Positions 44,591 through 53,649 of a DNA stretch of 64,000 bases are shown here, piece by piece. Each line of letters begins with the position of its first letter. Within the stretch, counting starts at the first letter, position 1. The DNA is from Betaproteobacteria bacterium. Lineage in GTDB: Bacteria > Pseudomonadota > Gammaproteobacteria > Burkholderiales > Rhodocyclaceae. The notes beneath the pieces were generated by a model. It saw nothing but the letters and a program-made list of their open reading frames with translations. It was not told where the DNA came from and ran no database searches. Both the position numbers and the translations under genes were made by a program. The DNA is taken from the NCBI GenBank assembly GCA_016709965.1, contig JADJLT010000001.1:1571001-1635000 (forward strand). The letters are read 5' to 3'.

Positions 44591-45451
44591 ATGACCCATG
44601 CCCTGGCGCTACCCATCCCGTCATCCGTTGGAAACATCGATGCCTATATCCAGGCAGCGAATCGTTATCCGATGCTGGCAGAGGCTGAGGAAATCCAGCT
44701 GGCCGAGCGTTTCCACAACGAAGGCGATGTGGAAGCGGCGCGTCAGCTCGTTCTTTCGCACCTTCGCCTCGTTATCTCCATCGCCCGTGGTTATCTTGGC
44801 TACGGCCTGCCCCATGCCGATCTGATTCAGGAAGGCAACATCGGGTTGATGAAAGCAGTGAAGCGCTTTGATCCGACGCGTGGCGTTCGGCTGGTTTCGT
44901 TTGCCATGCACTGGATAAAGGCTGAGATTCACGAATACATCTTGAAGAACTGGCGGCAAGTCAAAGTTGCAACCACCAAGGCTCAGCGCAAGCTCTTCTT
45001 TAACCTGCGTGGCCTGAAAAGTGGTTACGAGGGCGTCGATACACTGTCCGGCACGCAAACGGCAGAGGTAGCCGCCCGGCTGGGTGTCAAGCCTGAAGAA
45101 GTTGTTGAGATGGAGACCCGCCTTTCCGGTCGTGACATTGCGCTGGAGGGTAGCGCGGACGATGGTGAGGAAGCCTTTGCACCTATCGACTACTTGGCCG
45201 ACTCGCGATATGAGCCGACCCGGGTGCTGGAGAACAAGGCCCTGGCTCGCTTGCAGGATGAAGGTCTGCAGGAGGCGCTGGCTACGCTCGACGAGCGCAG
45301 CCGCCGCATCGTTGAAGCGCGCTGGCTACCCGACGGCGACGCGGCTACGCTGCACGATCTGGCAGCCGAGTTTGACGTTTCCGCTGAGCGCATCCGGCAA
45401 ATCGAAGTCAAGGCTTTGCAGAAGATGCGCGGCGCTCTGGTACCTGCCTGA
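44591..45451 (+). CDS. rpoH: RNA polymerase sigma-32 (heat-shock sigma factor)
   Basis: 286 residues with AGGAGG upstream. Region 2: LVLSHLRLVISIARGYLGYG, DLIQEGNIGLMKAVKRFDPT and SFAMHWIKAEIHEYILKNWR. The sigma-32-specific RpoH box, QRKLFFNLRGLK, is present. Region 4.2 helix-turn-helix: LHDLAAEFDVSAERIRQIEV. Directs RNA polymerase to chaperone and protease promoters. The perfect CIRCE in its leader adds HrcA control. Followed by a strong terminator. Confidence 0.97.
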   Translation: MTHALALPIPSSVGNIDAYIQAANRYPMLAEAEEIQLAERFHNEGDVEAARQLVLSHLRLVISIARGYLGYGLPHADLIQEGNIGLMKAVKRFDPTRGVRLVSFAMHWIKAEIHEYILKNWRQVKVATTKAQRKLFFNLRGLKSGYEGVDTLSGTQTAEVAARLGVKPEEVVEMETRLSGRDIALEGSADDGEEAFAPIDYLADSRYEPTRVLENKALARLQDEGLQEALATLDERSRRIVEARWLPDGDAATLHDLAAEFDVSAERIRQIEVKALQKMRGALVPA

Positions 45452-45474
45452 TTCCGCGATATGGAACGATCAAC

Positions 45475-45498
45475 GGGGAGCCAGTGGCTCCCCTTTTT
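45475..45498 (+). terminator. Rho-independent terminator of rpoH
   Basis: Stem GGGGAGCC (45475-45482), loop AGT, GGCTCCCC (45486-45493), then TTTTTA. Overlaps the stop of the convergent napH. Confidence 0.92.
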
Positions 45499-46399
45499 AT
45501 TTGCCGCCAGCCAGATTGTTGTGCTGGGTCGTAGAAACCGGGTTATTGAAGCGTGAACTGAACGAAAAAACCTGTTTCGAGCAAACATCGACACAACGGC
45601 CACAATTGGTGCAGTTGGGCCCCAGAATGACCGGCCCGACGCCCTTACCTTCGCCCTTGAGGGCAGGACGGATAACCTGCGGTTCGGGGCAGACTTCAAA
45701 GCAATCCATGCAGTCGTTACAAGCCACCCTGGCCGAAGCGGAAACACGAACCGGACTCCAGCGGCCCAGCAGGCTGTAAAAAGCTCCAACCGGACAGAGT
45801 CGGCCACACCAGCCACGACTCATCACGAACAGATCAAACAGGAAGATGACCAATACGACCGTCCATGCAGCACCCATGCCAAAAATCAGGCCACGATGCA
45901 GCATGGAAACCGGGTTGATCAACTCCCACAGGACAACACCGGTAATCGCCGAACCCACAAATGTCATGCCTAAAATCCAGTAACGCGTATTCCGGCCAAG
46001 CTGGGCGCTACCCTTGATGCCGAGGCGGTCGCGCAGCCAACCTGCGGCATCTGTCACCACATTGACCGGACAGACCCAGCTGCAATAAACCCGCCCGCCG
46101 ACTAAAAAATAAAAGAGCATGACGATGGCCATGCCGATAACGCCCAGCATTTCAGGGAAATGGCCGGTCGCCATGGACTGCAGGGCCACGTAAGGATCAG
46201 TCAAAGGCAGCACACCCAGTGTGTAGCTATAGGCAAGATTACCTTTGACGATCCACTGACCAAACCAAGGACCTGCCAAGAAAAGCGCCAGGATAGAGAA
46301 TTGCGAGATACGTCTAAAAATCAGCCATTTGTGTGCGCGAAGCCAACCTTTTTCGACTACCGCTTCCGCACCGATCCGCTTATTTTTGGCAGCGCTCAC
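45497..46399 (-). CDS. napH: NapH-type quinol dehydrogenase membrane subunit
   Basis: 300 residues. Four or more membrane spans, the NapH-type motifs YCSWVCPVNVVTDAAGWLRD and SRGWCGRLCPVGAFYSLLG, and two C-terminal [4Fe-4S] clusters (CNDCMDCFEVCPEP, CTNCGRCVDVCSKQ). With NapG it passes electrons from quinol to periplasmic nitrate reductase or a related terminal reductase. Start overlaps the napG stop (ATGA). No napA, napB or nosZ is nearby, so the acceptor is not evident. Confidence 0.93.
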   Translation of the reverse strand: MSAAKNKRIGAEAVVEKGWLRAHKWLIFRRISQFSILALFLAGPWFGQWIVKGNLAYSYTLGVLPLTDPYVALQSMATGHFPEMLGVIGMAIVMLFYFLVGGRVYCSWVCPVNVVTDAAGWLRDRLGIKGSAQLGRNTRYWILGMTFVGSAITGVVLWELINPVSMLHRGLIFGMGAAWTVVLVIFLFDLFVMSRGWCGRLCPVGAFYSLLGRWSPVRVSASARVACNDCMDCFEVCPEPQVIRPALKGEGKGVGPVILGPNCTNCGRCVDVCSKQVFSFSSRFNNPVSTTQHNNLAGGK

Positions 46400-47268
46400 G
46401 GTTTTTCTCCCAGCCCGGGAGGCAGCCTGGGAATCACCCCGGCTTCACTGCCAGACAGACCGCGGGCCGTTTCCGTATGGCCGCTGCCTGGGTCGTAGTG
46501 ACCAGGCAGGACCGCGCCTTCGGGCAGGCGATCAGGCAGGTCAATCATTTTTGATTCGTCCATCAACGAATGCCCTGCCTTGGACTTCTCGTCCCAGCCC
46601 AAACGGTAGTGTTTGCCGAGCGCTCCCTTGGCCAGCTGTGGCGGCAAGACGCGAATGGCCGCCTCTTCAAGGACACAGGATTTTTCACACTTGCCACAGC
46701 CAGTGCAGTAATCAGAGTGCACCGTCGGCAGGAACATGGCGTGGCGCCCGGTACGTGGATTTGGCACGGTTTCCAGCGTAATTGCCTTGTCGATGACCGG
46801 GCAGACGCGATAGCAAACATCGCAACGCAGCCCGAGGAAATTCAGGCATGTCTCGTGGTCGATGAGCACGGCGATGCCCATCCTCGACTTGTTGATATCG
46901 GTCAGCGAATGATCAAGCGCGCCAGTTGGACAGGCCTTGATGCACGGAATGTCTTCGCACATTTCGCACGGAATATTGCGCGCCTTGAAGAAAGGCGTGC
47001 CCGTTGCCACCGGCTGTTCCGGCCTGGCCAGTTCCAGTGTGTTGTAAGGACAGTCGCGCACGCACAAGCCGCAGCGGATGCAAGCGCCGAGAAAGTCTTC
47101 TTCCGGCAACGCACCAGGCGGACGCAAGGCCAATGCCGGCAGTGCTTTCGACTGTTTGGCGTAAAGCCCGAGGCCAAGTCCCAGCATGCCAACGCCACAA
47201 ACCATCTTGGCGGAGTCGAAAATGAATTGGCGACGCGCTGCGCCGCTTTTTGGGGGCTTTTCTGTCAT
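46396..47268 (-). CDS. napG: NapG-type periplasmic ferredoxin
   Basis: 290 residues. Tat signal: RRQFIFDSAKMVCGVGMLGL. Four [4Fe-4S] motifs are seen: CIRCGLCVRDCP, CEMCEDIPCIKACP, CDVCYRVCP and CTGCGKCEKSCV. Exported folded and docks with NapH. First gene of a two-gene unit. A possible Fnr half-matching site lies about 210 bp upstream. Confidence 0.93.
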   Translation of the reverse strand: MTEKPPKSGAARRQFIFDSAKMVCGVGMLGLGLGLYAKQSKALPALALRPPGALPEEDFLGACIRCGLCVRDCPYNTLELARPEQPVATGTPFFKARNIPCEMCEDIPCIKACPTGALDHSLTDINKSRMGIAVLIDHETCLNFLGLRCDVCYRVCPVIDKAITLETVPNPRTGRHAMFLPTVHSDYCTGCGKCEKSCVLEEAAIRVLPPQLAKGALGKHYRLGWDEKSKAGHSLMDESKMIDLPDRLPEGAVLPGHYDPGSGHTETARGLSGSEAGVIPRLPPGLGEKP

Positions 47269-47477
47269 TGTCTTTACGATTTAGCCGGTTGATCCGCCAC
47301 GGGTAGGCCCCTTTTCCCACCCGCTTACGACACTCCCTGATTGCCTGCTAACCGAAACTGCTGTGTCCACACGCCCAGTCAGTTCGATATCAGCCAGTTC
47401 AGTCTACGCTCATAAGACAATGCTTCTTTATTGCAGATCAAATTGAAGAGAACTCCATCAGCGCTTTTGAATCAATG

Positions 47478-47491
47478 TTGACGACGATCAA
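47478..47491. promoter_or_regulatory. Possible Fnr-type site
   Basis: TTGAC-GACG-ATCAA differs at one position from TTGAT-N4-ATCAA. It overlaps the end of tatD and lies 210 bp upstream of napG, which is far; the match may be fortuitous. Confidence 0.25.
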
Positions 47492-48249
47492 AGGCCGGGC
47501 AGTATCCGTCGAGCGTTGCTGGCTGTTGCGGCAATCACCTCATCCACGGACATGCCGCGCAAGTCTGCGAGAACCTTGGCGATATGCGACAACTCAACGG
47601 GGGCGTTGCGTCCACCATTCAGCCAGGCCGGTGGAATGTCCGGCGCGTCAGTTTCCAGGACTATCGACGCGATTGGCAAAGTCGCAGCCAAATCGCGGAT
47701 ACGTGTCGACCCACTGAACGTCATCGCGCCACCAAAACCGAGCACGAAGCCCAGTTTGATGAATTCATCGGCTTGCTGACGACTGCCATTGAACGCATGT
47801 GCGACACCGCCGCGCACGCGGAATCGCCGCAATTGCTTGAGGGCCTGATCGACGGCTCGCCGCACGTGAAGCAGGACCGGCAGATCGAATTCTCTCGCCA
47901 GCTTCAATTGCTCCACAAAAAAATGTTCCTGACGCGCCGGATCGATGTCTGTCACGAAATGGTCGAGGCCGATTTCGCCCACTGCCAGCGGCTTTTCCCG
48001 CGCCAGCCAGTCACGCAGCATAGCCAGGTCTGTCTCCGCTGCCTGCATGACGTACAGCGGATGAATGCCATAGGCAGCGCCACAGCCTGGAAAATACTCA
48101 ACGACCGTTTTGGTCTTGAAAAAACCGTCGACCGCGACAGCAGGCACGACAAGCCGTTCGACTCCAGCAGCAATTGCTGCCGCATATACCGCATCACGAT
48201 CCGCATCGAATTCAGCTGCGTCGAGATGGCAGTGAGTGTCGATCAGCAT
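47488..48249 (-). CDS. tatD: TatD family metal-dependent hydrolase
   Basis: 253 residues from the ATG at 48249 (MLIDTHCHLDAAEFDADRDA). Metal-binding motifs: DTHCHLD at the N-terminus, GEIGLDHF (catalytic Glu), LLHVRRA and VLETDAPDIPP. Family members are 3'-exonucleases or deoxyribonucleases of the amidohydrolase fold. The segment AVDGFFKTKTVVEY is encoded by sequence weakly resembling the dispersed element (48108-48140). Last gene after dadA. Confidence 0.9.
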   Translation of the reverse strand: MLIDTHCHLDAAEFDADRDAVYAAAIAAGVERLVVPAVAVDGFFKTKTVVEYFPGCGAAYGIHPLYVMQAAETDLAMLRDWLAREKPLAVGEIGLDHFVTDIDPARQEHFFVEQLKLAREFDLPVLLHVRRAVDQALKQLRRFRVRGGVAHAFNGSRQQADEFIKLGFVLGFGGAMTFSGSTRIRDLAATLPIASIVLETDAPDIPPAWLNGGRNAPVELSHIAKVLADLRGMSVDEVIAATASNARRILPGL

Positions 48250-49496
48250 GATTGAAAGGGGAAATCCGGCTCCGCCGATACGCCGCTCATCATGTCGGCC
48301 AGCGCAGCAGCCGAGCCGCAGGCCATCGTCCAGCCCAGTGTTCCATGGCCGGTATTGAGCCACAAATTTTCGTAACGAGTCTGGCCGATGAGCGGGACGT
48401 TTGATGGAGTCGTCGGACGAAGCCCGCACCAGAACGCCGGCTCACCCGTCGCTTTCAGCCCGGGGAAAAGCTGGCGCGCACGAGAGATCAGGGCCTGACA
48501 ACGAATGGGATTGAGATCGAGGTTATAGCCGTTGAACTCTGCGGTACCGGCAATCCGGAGACGGTTGCCAAGGCGGGAAAAAACCAGCTTGCACTCGTCG
48601 TCAGTGACGCTGACCGTCGGTGCCACACTACCTTCGGCGAGCGTCAATGTCGCTGAATAGCCCTTGGCCGGATAGACCGGCAGGCGAATACCCAGTGGCT
48701 TTAGCAACAGCGGCGAATAACTGCCCAATGCAACGACGTACGCATCGGCGCTCAACACTTCGGACTTGCCCTGGGTTTGCACGACCACCCCGGTGATCTC
48801 GCCGCCGGTAGCCAGCACGCGCTCAATGGTCGTTTCGAAGCGAAAATCGATGCCGGCTGCCTGCGCCTTGGCGGCCAGCTCAACCGTGAACTTGTGGGCA
48901 TCGCCTGATTCATCGGAGGGCGTGTAGTCCCCACCGACCAACAGGGACCGCGCATCAGCAAGCGAAGGTTCGATTTTCAGGCATTTTTCCGTGTTGACCG
49001 TGGCACGATCCAGTCCGAACTGTCGCATCAGGCTCGCCGCCTCGGTGGCCAGCGCATACTCCTTGCGATCGGTATAAATGTGCAGGATGCCGCGTTCAAG
49101 TTGGTCGTATTGCAATGCCAGCTCGTCGCGCAGCGCCTGCAAGCGGCCACGGCTATAGAGTGCCATGGCGACTATGGCCGCGATGTTGCGCCGGGTCCGT
49201 CCCGGCAAGCATTCGCCAAGAAAACGCAGCCCCCAAGCCAGTTGGGCTGGATCAGCCCGCCAGCGCCAGAGCAGCGGCGCATCTTCGCGGCCGACCCATT
49301 TCAGCAGATGGGAAAGTGCGTGTGGATTTGCCCAAGGCTCGGCGTGTGACACCGAAATCTGCCCACCATTGGCGAAGCTTGTTTCGTTGCCCGCCACCAA
49401 TTGGCGATCTACCACTGTCACCTGATGCCCGGCCCGGGCGAGATACCACGCACTCGTTGTGCCGACTACGCCGGCACCCAGCACGAGAATCTTCAA
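48243..49496 (-). CDS. dadA: D-amino acid dehydrogenase
   Basis: 417 residues. FAD-binding start: LVLGAGVVGTTSAWYLARAG; internal FANGGQISVSHAEPWANPHA as in DadA; C-terminal GTLGWTMACGSAAALADMMS. Oxidises D-amino acids at the membrane, passing electrons to the quinone pool. A dispersed element lies within the gene, read as ATVNTEKCLKIEPSLADAR, with no obvious change in protein length. Overlaps spoT upstream (ATGA) and tatD downstream. Confidence 0.93.
   Translation of the reverse strand: MKILVLGAGVVGTTSAWYLARAGHQVTVVDRQLVAGNETSFANGGQISVSHAEPWANPHALSHLLKWVGREDAPLLWRWRADPAQLAWGLRFLGECLPGRTRRNIAAIVAMALYSRGRLQALRDELALQYDQLERGILHIYTDRKEYALATEAASLMRQFGLDRATVNTEKCLKIEPSLADARSLLVGGDYTPSDESGDAHKFTVELAAKAQAAGIDFRFETTIERVLATGGEITGVVVQTQGKSEVLSADAYVVALGSYSPLLLKPLGIRLPVYPAKGYSATLTLAEGSVAPTVSVTDDECKLVFSRLGNRLRIAGTAEFNGYNLDLNPIRCQALISRARQLFPGLKATGEPAFWCGLRPTTPSNVPLIGQTRYENLWLNTGHGTLGWTMACGSAAALADMMSGVSAEPDFPFQSC
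48972..49006 (+). repeat. Dispersed element, copy J (inside dadA)
   Basis: GATTTTCAGGCATTTTTCCG followed by TGTTGACCGTGGCAC; core variant CGTGTTGACCG at 48990-49000. Antisense to dadA. Confidence 0.7.
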
Positions 49497-51646
49497 GTCT
49501 CGCCTCCCCTTTCACGGGTAATTCGGGTGACTTCGGGAATGTGCCGCATGCCGCGCATCACGGTTGCCAGATGATTGCGGTTGGCAACCTGAATGGCAAA
49601 AAGAAGCAGCGTGAAAAGACGTTCTGGATCAGCATCCATCGAGACATGTTCGATATTCGAACCTGCTTCGGCTATGGCGGCGGCCACCTGAGCCAGGACG
49701 CCCCGGGTATTTTTTACCTCGACCTTGATACGGATGTCGAACAACTTGCCTTCTTCCGGCTCCCACTCGACATCAATCCACTTTTGCGGCTCGGACGAAC
49801 GGGACTTGCGGATGGTCGCGCAATCGTGCGTATGAATGACCAGTCCGCTACCCTTGCGGATGGATCCGATAATCGGATCACCGGGAATCGGCTGGCAACA
49901 ACTGGCCAGTTGAATTGCCATGCCTTCGGTGCCATGGATGGCCAGCGCCATGCCGCTCGGCGAGTCGTGCGAGATATCCTCGCGCGCGAGCAAACGGCGC
50001 GCGACGACCGATGGCAGACGCTTGCCAAGACCAATCTCGGTGTACAAATCTTCCATGGACTTCTGGCCGCTGGCCTTGACCATTTGATCCCAGGCCGCAG
50101 CCGGAATGGAAATAGGGACCACGCCCAGCGACAGCAACTCCTGACGCAGCAGTCGCTCGCCAAGCCGTGCCGATTCTTCGTTCTGCATGGTGCGCAGATA
50201 ATGTCGAATTTTGCTGCGCGCCCGGCCGGTCTTCACATACGTCAGCCAGACCGGATTGGGGCTGGACTGTGGTGAGGTGATGATCTCGACCAGATCGCCG
50301 TTTCTCAAGTCCGTTCGTAACGGTGAAAGTTCATGGTTAACGCGAGCCGCGGAGCAGTGATGACCGACGTCCGTATGCACGGCGTAGGCAAAGTCGACCA
50401 CCGTCGCACCGCGCGGCATGGCCATGATCTTGCCCTTGGGCGTAAAGACGTACACCTCATCGGGGAAGAGGTCGATCTTCACATTTTCAAAGAACTCCGC
50501 CGAGTCGCTGGTCTGCATTTCGAGCAGCGATTGCAGCCATTTATGCGTCTTGATCTGCAGATCGGCACTGCTCTCGTCCATATCCTTGTACAGCCAATGC
50601 GCCGCAACGCCTTCCTGCGCCACGTTGTGCATTTCACGCGTCCGGATCTGAACTTCGACCGGTGTGCCATAGGGGCCAATCAGCGTCGTATGCAGTGACT
50701 GGTACCCGTTGGCCTTGGGAATCGCAATGTAATCCTTGAACTTCCCGGGCACGGGCTTGAACAGTCCATGCAAGGCGCCCAGCGCTACATAACAGGTGGG
50801 TACATTTTCGACAACGACGCGAAATCCATAGATATCCAGCACCTGCGCAAACGACAGCTGCTTTTCCTTCATCTTGCGGAAGATGGAGTACAGGCTCTTT
50901 TCGCGACCGAACACCTCGGCCTTGAGGCCGGAATGGGCCAGCTTGTCCCGAATGCCGTCGAGGATCCTGGTCAGCAGTTCCTTGCGGTTGCCCCGGGCAG
51001 CATTGAGCGCTCGAGCCAACACCTCGGCACGATGCGGGTGAATCAAGCGGAACGAGGTGTCCTGCAACTCGCGATAAAGCTTGTTCAGACCCAGACGCAG
51101 CGCGATGGGCGCGTAGATTTCCAGCGTTTCACGAGCGATGCGGGCACGCTTGTCGGCGCGCATCGCCGACATGGTCCGGATATTGTGTTGGCGGTCAGCT
51201 AACTTGATCAGCACGACGCGTAGATCACGCGCCATGGCCATCAGCATCTTGCGGAAGTTTTCGGCCTGAGCCTCCTGATAGGAGGCGAATTCCATCTTGT
51301 CCAGCTTGGACAAGCCATCGACCAGCTCGGCGACTTCCTTGCCAAACTTTTCGGCCAGCTCGTGCTTGGTGGCGCCGGTATCTTCCAGCACGTCATGGAG
51401 CAGCGCCGCAGCAATCGCGTCAGCATCCATCCGCCACTCAACCACCGCACTAGCCACCGCCAGCGGATGGGTGATGTAAGCCTCACCCGACATCCGCCGC
51501 TGACTAGCATGCGCTTTGGCCGCGTAAGCGTACGCGGCCTTGATTTTTTCTAGTTCGGGGGGAGAGAGATAATCGAGACTATCGAGGAATACCCGGTAAG
51601 CGGGTTCCTCTTCAGCAGGCGGCAGAGGCGACGGCGCGGAATCCAT
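49493..51646 (-). CDS. spoT: Bifunctional (p)ppGpp synthetase/hydrolase
   Basis: 717 residues. Hydrolase domain with ITHPLAVASAVVEWRMDADA and LLHDVLEDTGATK, so the metal-binding HD is intact. Synthetase domain with REKSLYSIFRKMKEKQLSFA and YQSLHTTLIGPYG. TGS domain: VYVFTPKGKIMAMPRGATVV. C-terminal ACT domain. Controls the stringent response. Operon order gmk, rpoZ, spoT matches the usual arrangement; dadA follows with a 4-base overlap. Confidence 0.96.
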   Translation of the reverse strand: MDSAPSPLPPAEEEPAYRVFLDSLDYLSPPELEKIKAAYAYAAKAHASQRRMSGEAYITHPLAVASAVVEWRMDADAIAAALLHDVLEDTGATKHELAEKFGKEVAELVDGLSKLDKMEFASYQEAQAENFRKMLMAMARDLRVVLIKLADRQHNIRTMSAMRADKRARIARETLEIYAPIALRLGLNKLYRELQDTSFRLIHPHRAEVLARALNAARGNRKELLTRILDGIRDKLAHSGLKAEVFGREKSLYSIFRKMKEKQLSFAQVLDIYGFRVVVENVPTCYVALGALHGLFKPVPGKFKDYIAIPKANGYQSLHTTLIGPYGTPVEVQIRTREMHNVAQEGVAAHWLYKDMDESSADLQIKTHKWLQSLLEMQTSDSAEFFENVKIDLFPDEVYVFTPKGKIMAMPRGATVVDFAYAVHTDVGHHCSAARVNHELSPLRTDLRNGDLVEIITSPQSSPNPVWLTYVKTGRARSKIRHYLRTMQNEESARLGERLLRQELLSLGVVPISIPAAAWDQMVKASGQKSMEDLYTEIGLGKRLPSVVARRLLAREDISHDSPSGMALAIHGTEGMAIQLASCCQPIPGDPIIGSIRKGSGLVIHTHDCATIRKSRSSEPQKWIDVEWEPEEGKLFDIRIKVEVKNTRGVLAQVAAAIAEAGSNIEHVSMDADPERLFTLLLFAIQVANRNHLATVMRGMRHIPEVTRITRERGGET

Positions 51647-51667
51647 CAGTCTTCACCGCCCCTGCTT

Positions 51668-51874
51668 TCAGGCCTGGCCGCGGTTGAGCACTTCCAGACC
51701 AATCTTGCCGGCACCCATTTCTTTCAGTGCAACAACGGTCGGCTTGTGCTTTTCGCCGTCAACCAGCGGCGTAGCGCCATTGGCCAGCTGACGGGCGCGA
51801 TGGGCAGCAGCCAGCGTCATCAGGAAGCGGTTCGGGATTTTCTTCAGGCAGTCATCAACGGTAACGCGGGCCAT
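51668..51874 (-). CDS. rpoZ: RNA polymerase omega subunit
   Basis: 68 residues starting MARVTVDDCLKKIPNRFLMT, with RARQLANGATPLVDGEKHKP TVVAL as in other omega subunits. Assists RNA polymerase assembly and forms part of a ppGpp site. Lies between gmk (13 bp upstream) and spoT (21 bp downstream). Confidence 0.96.
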   Translation of the reverse strand: MARVTVDDCLKKIPNRFLMTLAAAHRARQLANGATPLVDGEKHKPTVVALKEMGAGKIGLEVLNRGQA

Positions 51875-51887
51875 GTAAACCTCAAAA

Positions 51888-52496
51888 TCAGATCATTCTT
51901 TGAAACAGGGCGGCGTGTCGGACACGCTGGGCCCCAAAGCTCAGTCGGGATGCGCGCACTACCGCGCGCAAATCATCCAGCGCCCGAGCCAACTGGTCAT
52001 TAATAATAACATAGTCGAATTCCCCGACATGGCGCATTTCGGCCTGCGCCGCGGCCAAACGACGGGAAATGACGTCGGCGCTATCGGTACCGCGGCCGGT
52101 CAGGCGCCGGGTCAGTTCATCCATCGATGGCGGCAAGATGAAAACACCAATTGCCTGCGGAAACAACTTGCGCACTTGCTGGGCGCCTTGCCAGTCAATT
52201 TCGAGCAATACGTCGCGATCTGCCGCCAATTGGTCGGCAATCCATTTCTTTGACGTGCCATAGAAGTTTCCATGCACTTCAGCCCATTCGAGAAACTCTT
52301 CGCGCGCAATCATGGCCTGAAACTCGGTGGCTTCAACGAAATGATATTCCCGGCCATCGACTTCGCCCGCCCGCGGCGCCCGGGTCGTGTAAGAAATAGA
52401 AAGCTGAACCGCCGCTTCCTGCTCAAGCAGCAGGCGAACCAGCGTGGTCTTGCCGGCACCGGATGGTGCCGCCACTACATAAAGATTTCCAGCCAT
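51888..52496 (-). CDS. gmk: Guanylate kinase
   Basis: 202 residues. P-loop APSGAGKTTLVRLL, GMP-binding SYTTRAPRAGEVDGREYHFV and LLEIDWQGAQQVR. Converts GMP to GDP with ATP. First gene of the gmk-rpoZ-spoT unit. The 200 bp upstream to yicC contain the only reverse-oriented dispersed element. Confidence 0.97.
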   Translation of the reverse strand: MAGNLYVVAAPSGAGKTTLVRLLLEQEAAVQLSISYTTRAPRAGEVDGREYHFVEATEFQAMIAREEFLEWAEVHGNFYGTSKKWIADQLAADRDVLLEIDWQGAQQVRKLFPQAIGVFILPPSMDELTRRLTGRGTDSADVISRRLAAAQAEMRHVGEFDYVIINDQLARALDDLRAVVRASRLSFGAQRVRHAALFQRMI

Positions 52497-52617
52497 GGAT
52501 ACCTCAGGAAAGCGCCCGCCACCGCGGGTTCACCGCTATTGTACCGAACGCACGAGCGATGCAGGCAACACGCTCGGCACAGCCGCTGCCTCGATATTTT
52601 GACGGCAAGCCACCACA

Positions 52618-52652
52618 GCTGCGGTCAACCGGAAAAAACGGCCAAAATTGAA
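52618..52652 (-). repeat. Dispersed element, copy K (only reverse copy)
   Basis: On the plus strand GCGGTCAACCGG, an A-run, CGGCCAAAATT; complement gives TTTTGGCCG, T-run, CCGGTTGACCGC. Core at 52622-52632. Intergenic between gmk and yicC. Confidence 0.85.
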
Positions 52653-52707
52653 ATTTTTCTGCCGACCGGCCAAGGCTTCCCGGGGAAACCATTGCGCTAC
52701 TCTGGAT

Positions 52708-53574
52708 TTATTCCAGATTCTGAATTTGCTCACGCATTTGTTCAATCAGCAGCTTGAGGTCCATCGATGCTTGTGACACTTCGGTAATCGCCGACTTCGA
52801 GCCTAACGTATTCGCCTCGCGATTGAGTTCCTGCATCAGAAAATCCAGCCGTTTGCCACAGGCACCGCCCTGCTTGAGCACGCGCTCGACTTCATCGAGA
52901 TGGGTGGTCAGACGGGATAACTCTTCGGCCACATCGATACGGGTCGCAAAGACCGCCACCTCCTGCAGAACGCGGTCATCGCTGGCGTTGCCCAGGGCGT
53001 CGATCAGGCGCTGGCGCAGCTTGTCGGTAAACAAGGCCTGCGCTTCAGGGATGCGGGGCGCAACGCGGCGAACAATGTCGCGCATGGCGTTGACGCGATC
53101 AACGATCATTTCCGCCAGTTTTTCGCCCTCACGGCCACGAGATGCCGTGAATTCCTCCAACACGGTACGCGCCAAAGCCAGAACTTCCGGACCCAGCGCC
53201 GCAAAGTCCAGATTCTGGTCGCCGAACATGCCTGGCCAACGCAGGGTTTCATGCACCGATAGCGGCGTTGCCTCGGGCATCTCGCCAAGCACACGCTCGT
53301 TAAGCGACTTGAGCGTTGCCAGAAGTTCGCCATTCAGGTGCAACTGGTCGGCGCGCGCCGCGGCCGCATTGAATGAAAGCCGGCACTCGACCTTGCCACG
53401 CGATAGTTTGGCCGCCAGCAGTTCGCGCAAGGGCATTTCGAGCGAACGCAAATCTTCGGTCACGCGAAAATGAAAATCCAGATAGCGCGAGTTGACGCTT
53501 TTCAGCTCAAGTTGCAATGTTCCTTGTTCAAGATCACGCGCTTTAACGGCATAACCAGTCATACTACAAATCAT
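52708..53574 (-). CDS. yicC: YicC/YloC family endoribonuclease
   Basis: 288 residues from the ATG at 53574 (MICSMTGYAVKARDLEQGTL); the longer frame upstream is not protein-like. Conserved start SMTGYA, LQLELKSVNSRYLDFHFR and the C-terminal GKRLDFLMQELNREANTLGS KS. Family members are RNases acting in small-RNA turnover. Divergent from the kinase gene with 75 bp between. Confidence 0.95.
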   Translation of the reverse strand: MICSMTGYAVKARDLEQGTLQLELKSVNSRYLDFHFRVTEDLRSLEMPLRELLAAKLSRGKVECRLSFNAAAARADQLHLNGELLATLKSLNERVLGEMPEATPLSVHETLRWPGMFGDQNLDFAALGPEVLALARTVLEEFTASRGREGEKLAEMIVDRVNAMRDIVRRVAPRIPEAQALFTDKLRQRLIDALGNASDDRVLQEVAVFATRIDVAEELSRLTTHLDEVERVLKQGGACGKRLDFLMQELNREANTLGSKSAITEVSQASMDLKLLIEQMREQIQNLE

Positions 53575-53649
53575 TCTCGGGAATCCTCGCTTTACAGTCC
53601 GGACAACACGCCCGAAAATGCCTGAATTTGCATCATAACCGCGAGATCC

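Noticed and set aside
47278..47302. AGCCGGTTGATCCGCC upstream of napG as another element copy
   Set aside because: Only about 8 bases match in a row and the T-rich tract and GGCC are missing.
48108..48140. Fifteenth copy of the dispersed element in tatD
   Set aside because: Similar layout (TTTTGGTC, CCGTCGACCGCGACAG) but the T-tract is replaced by As; kept only as a possible degenerate copy and not counted.
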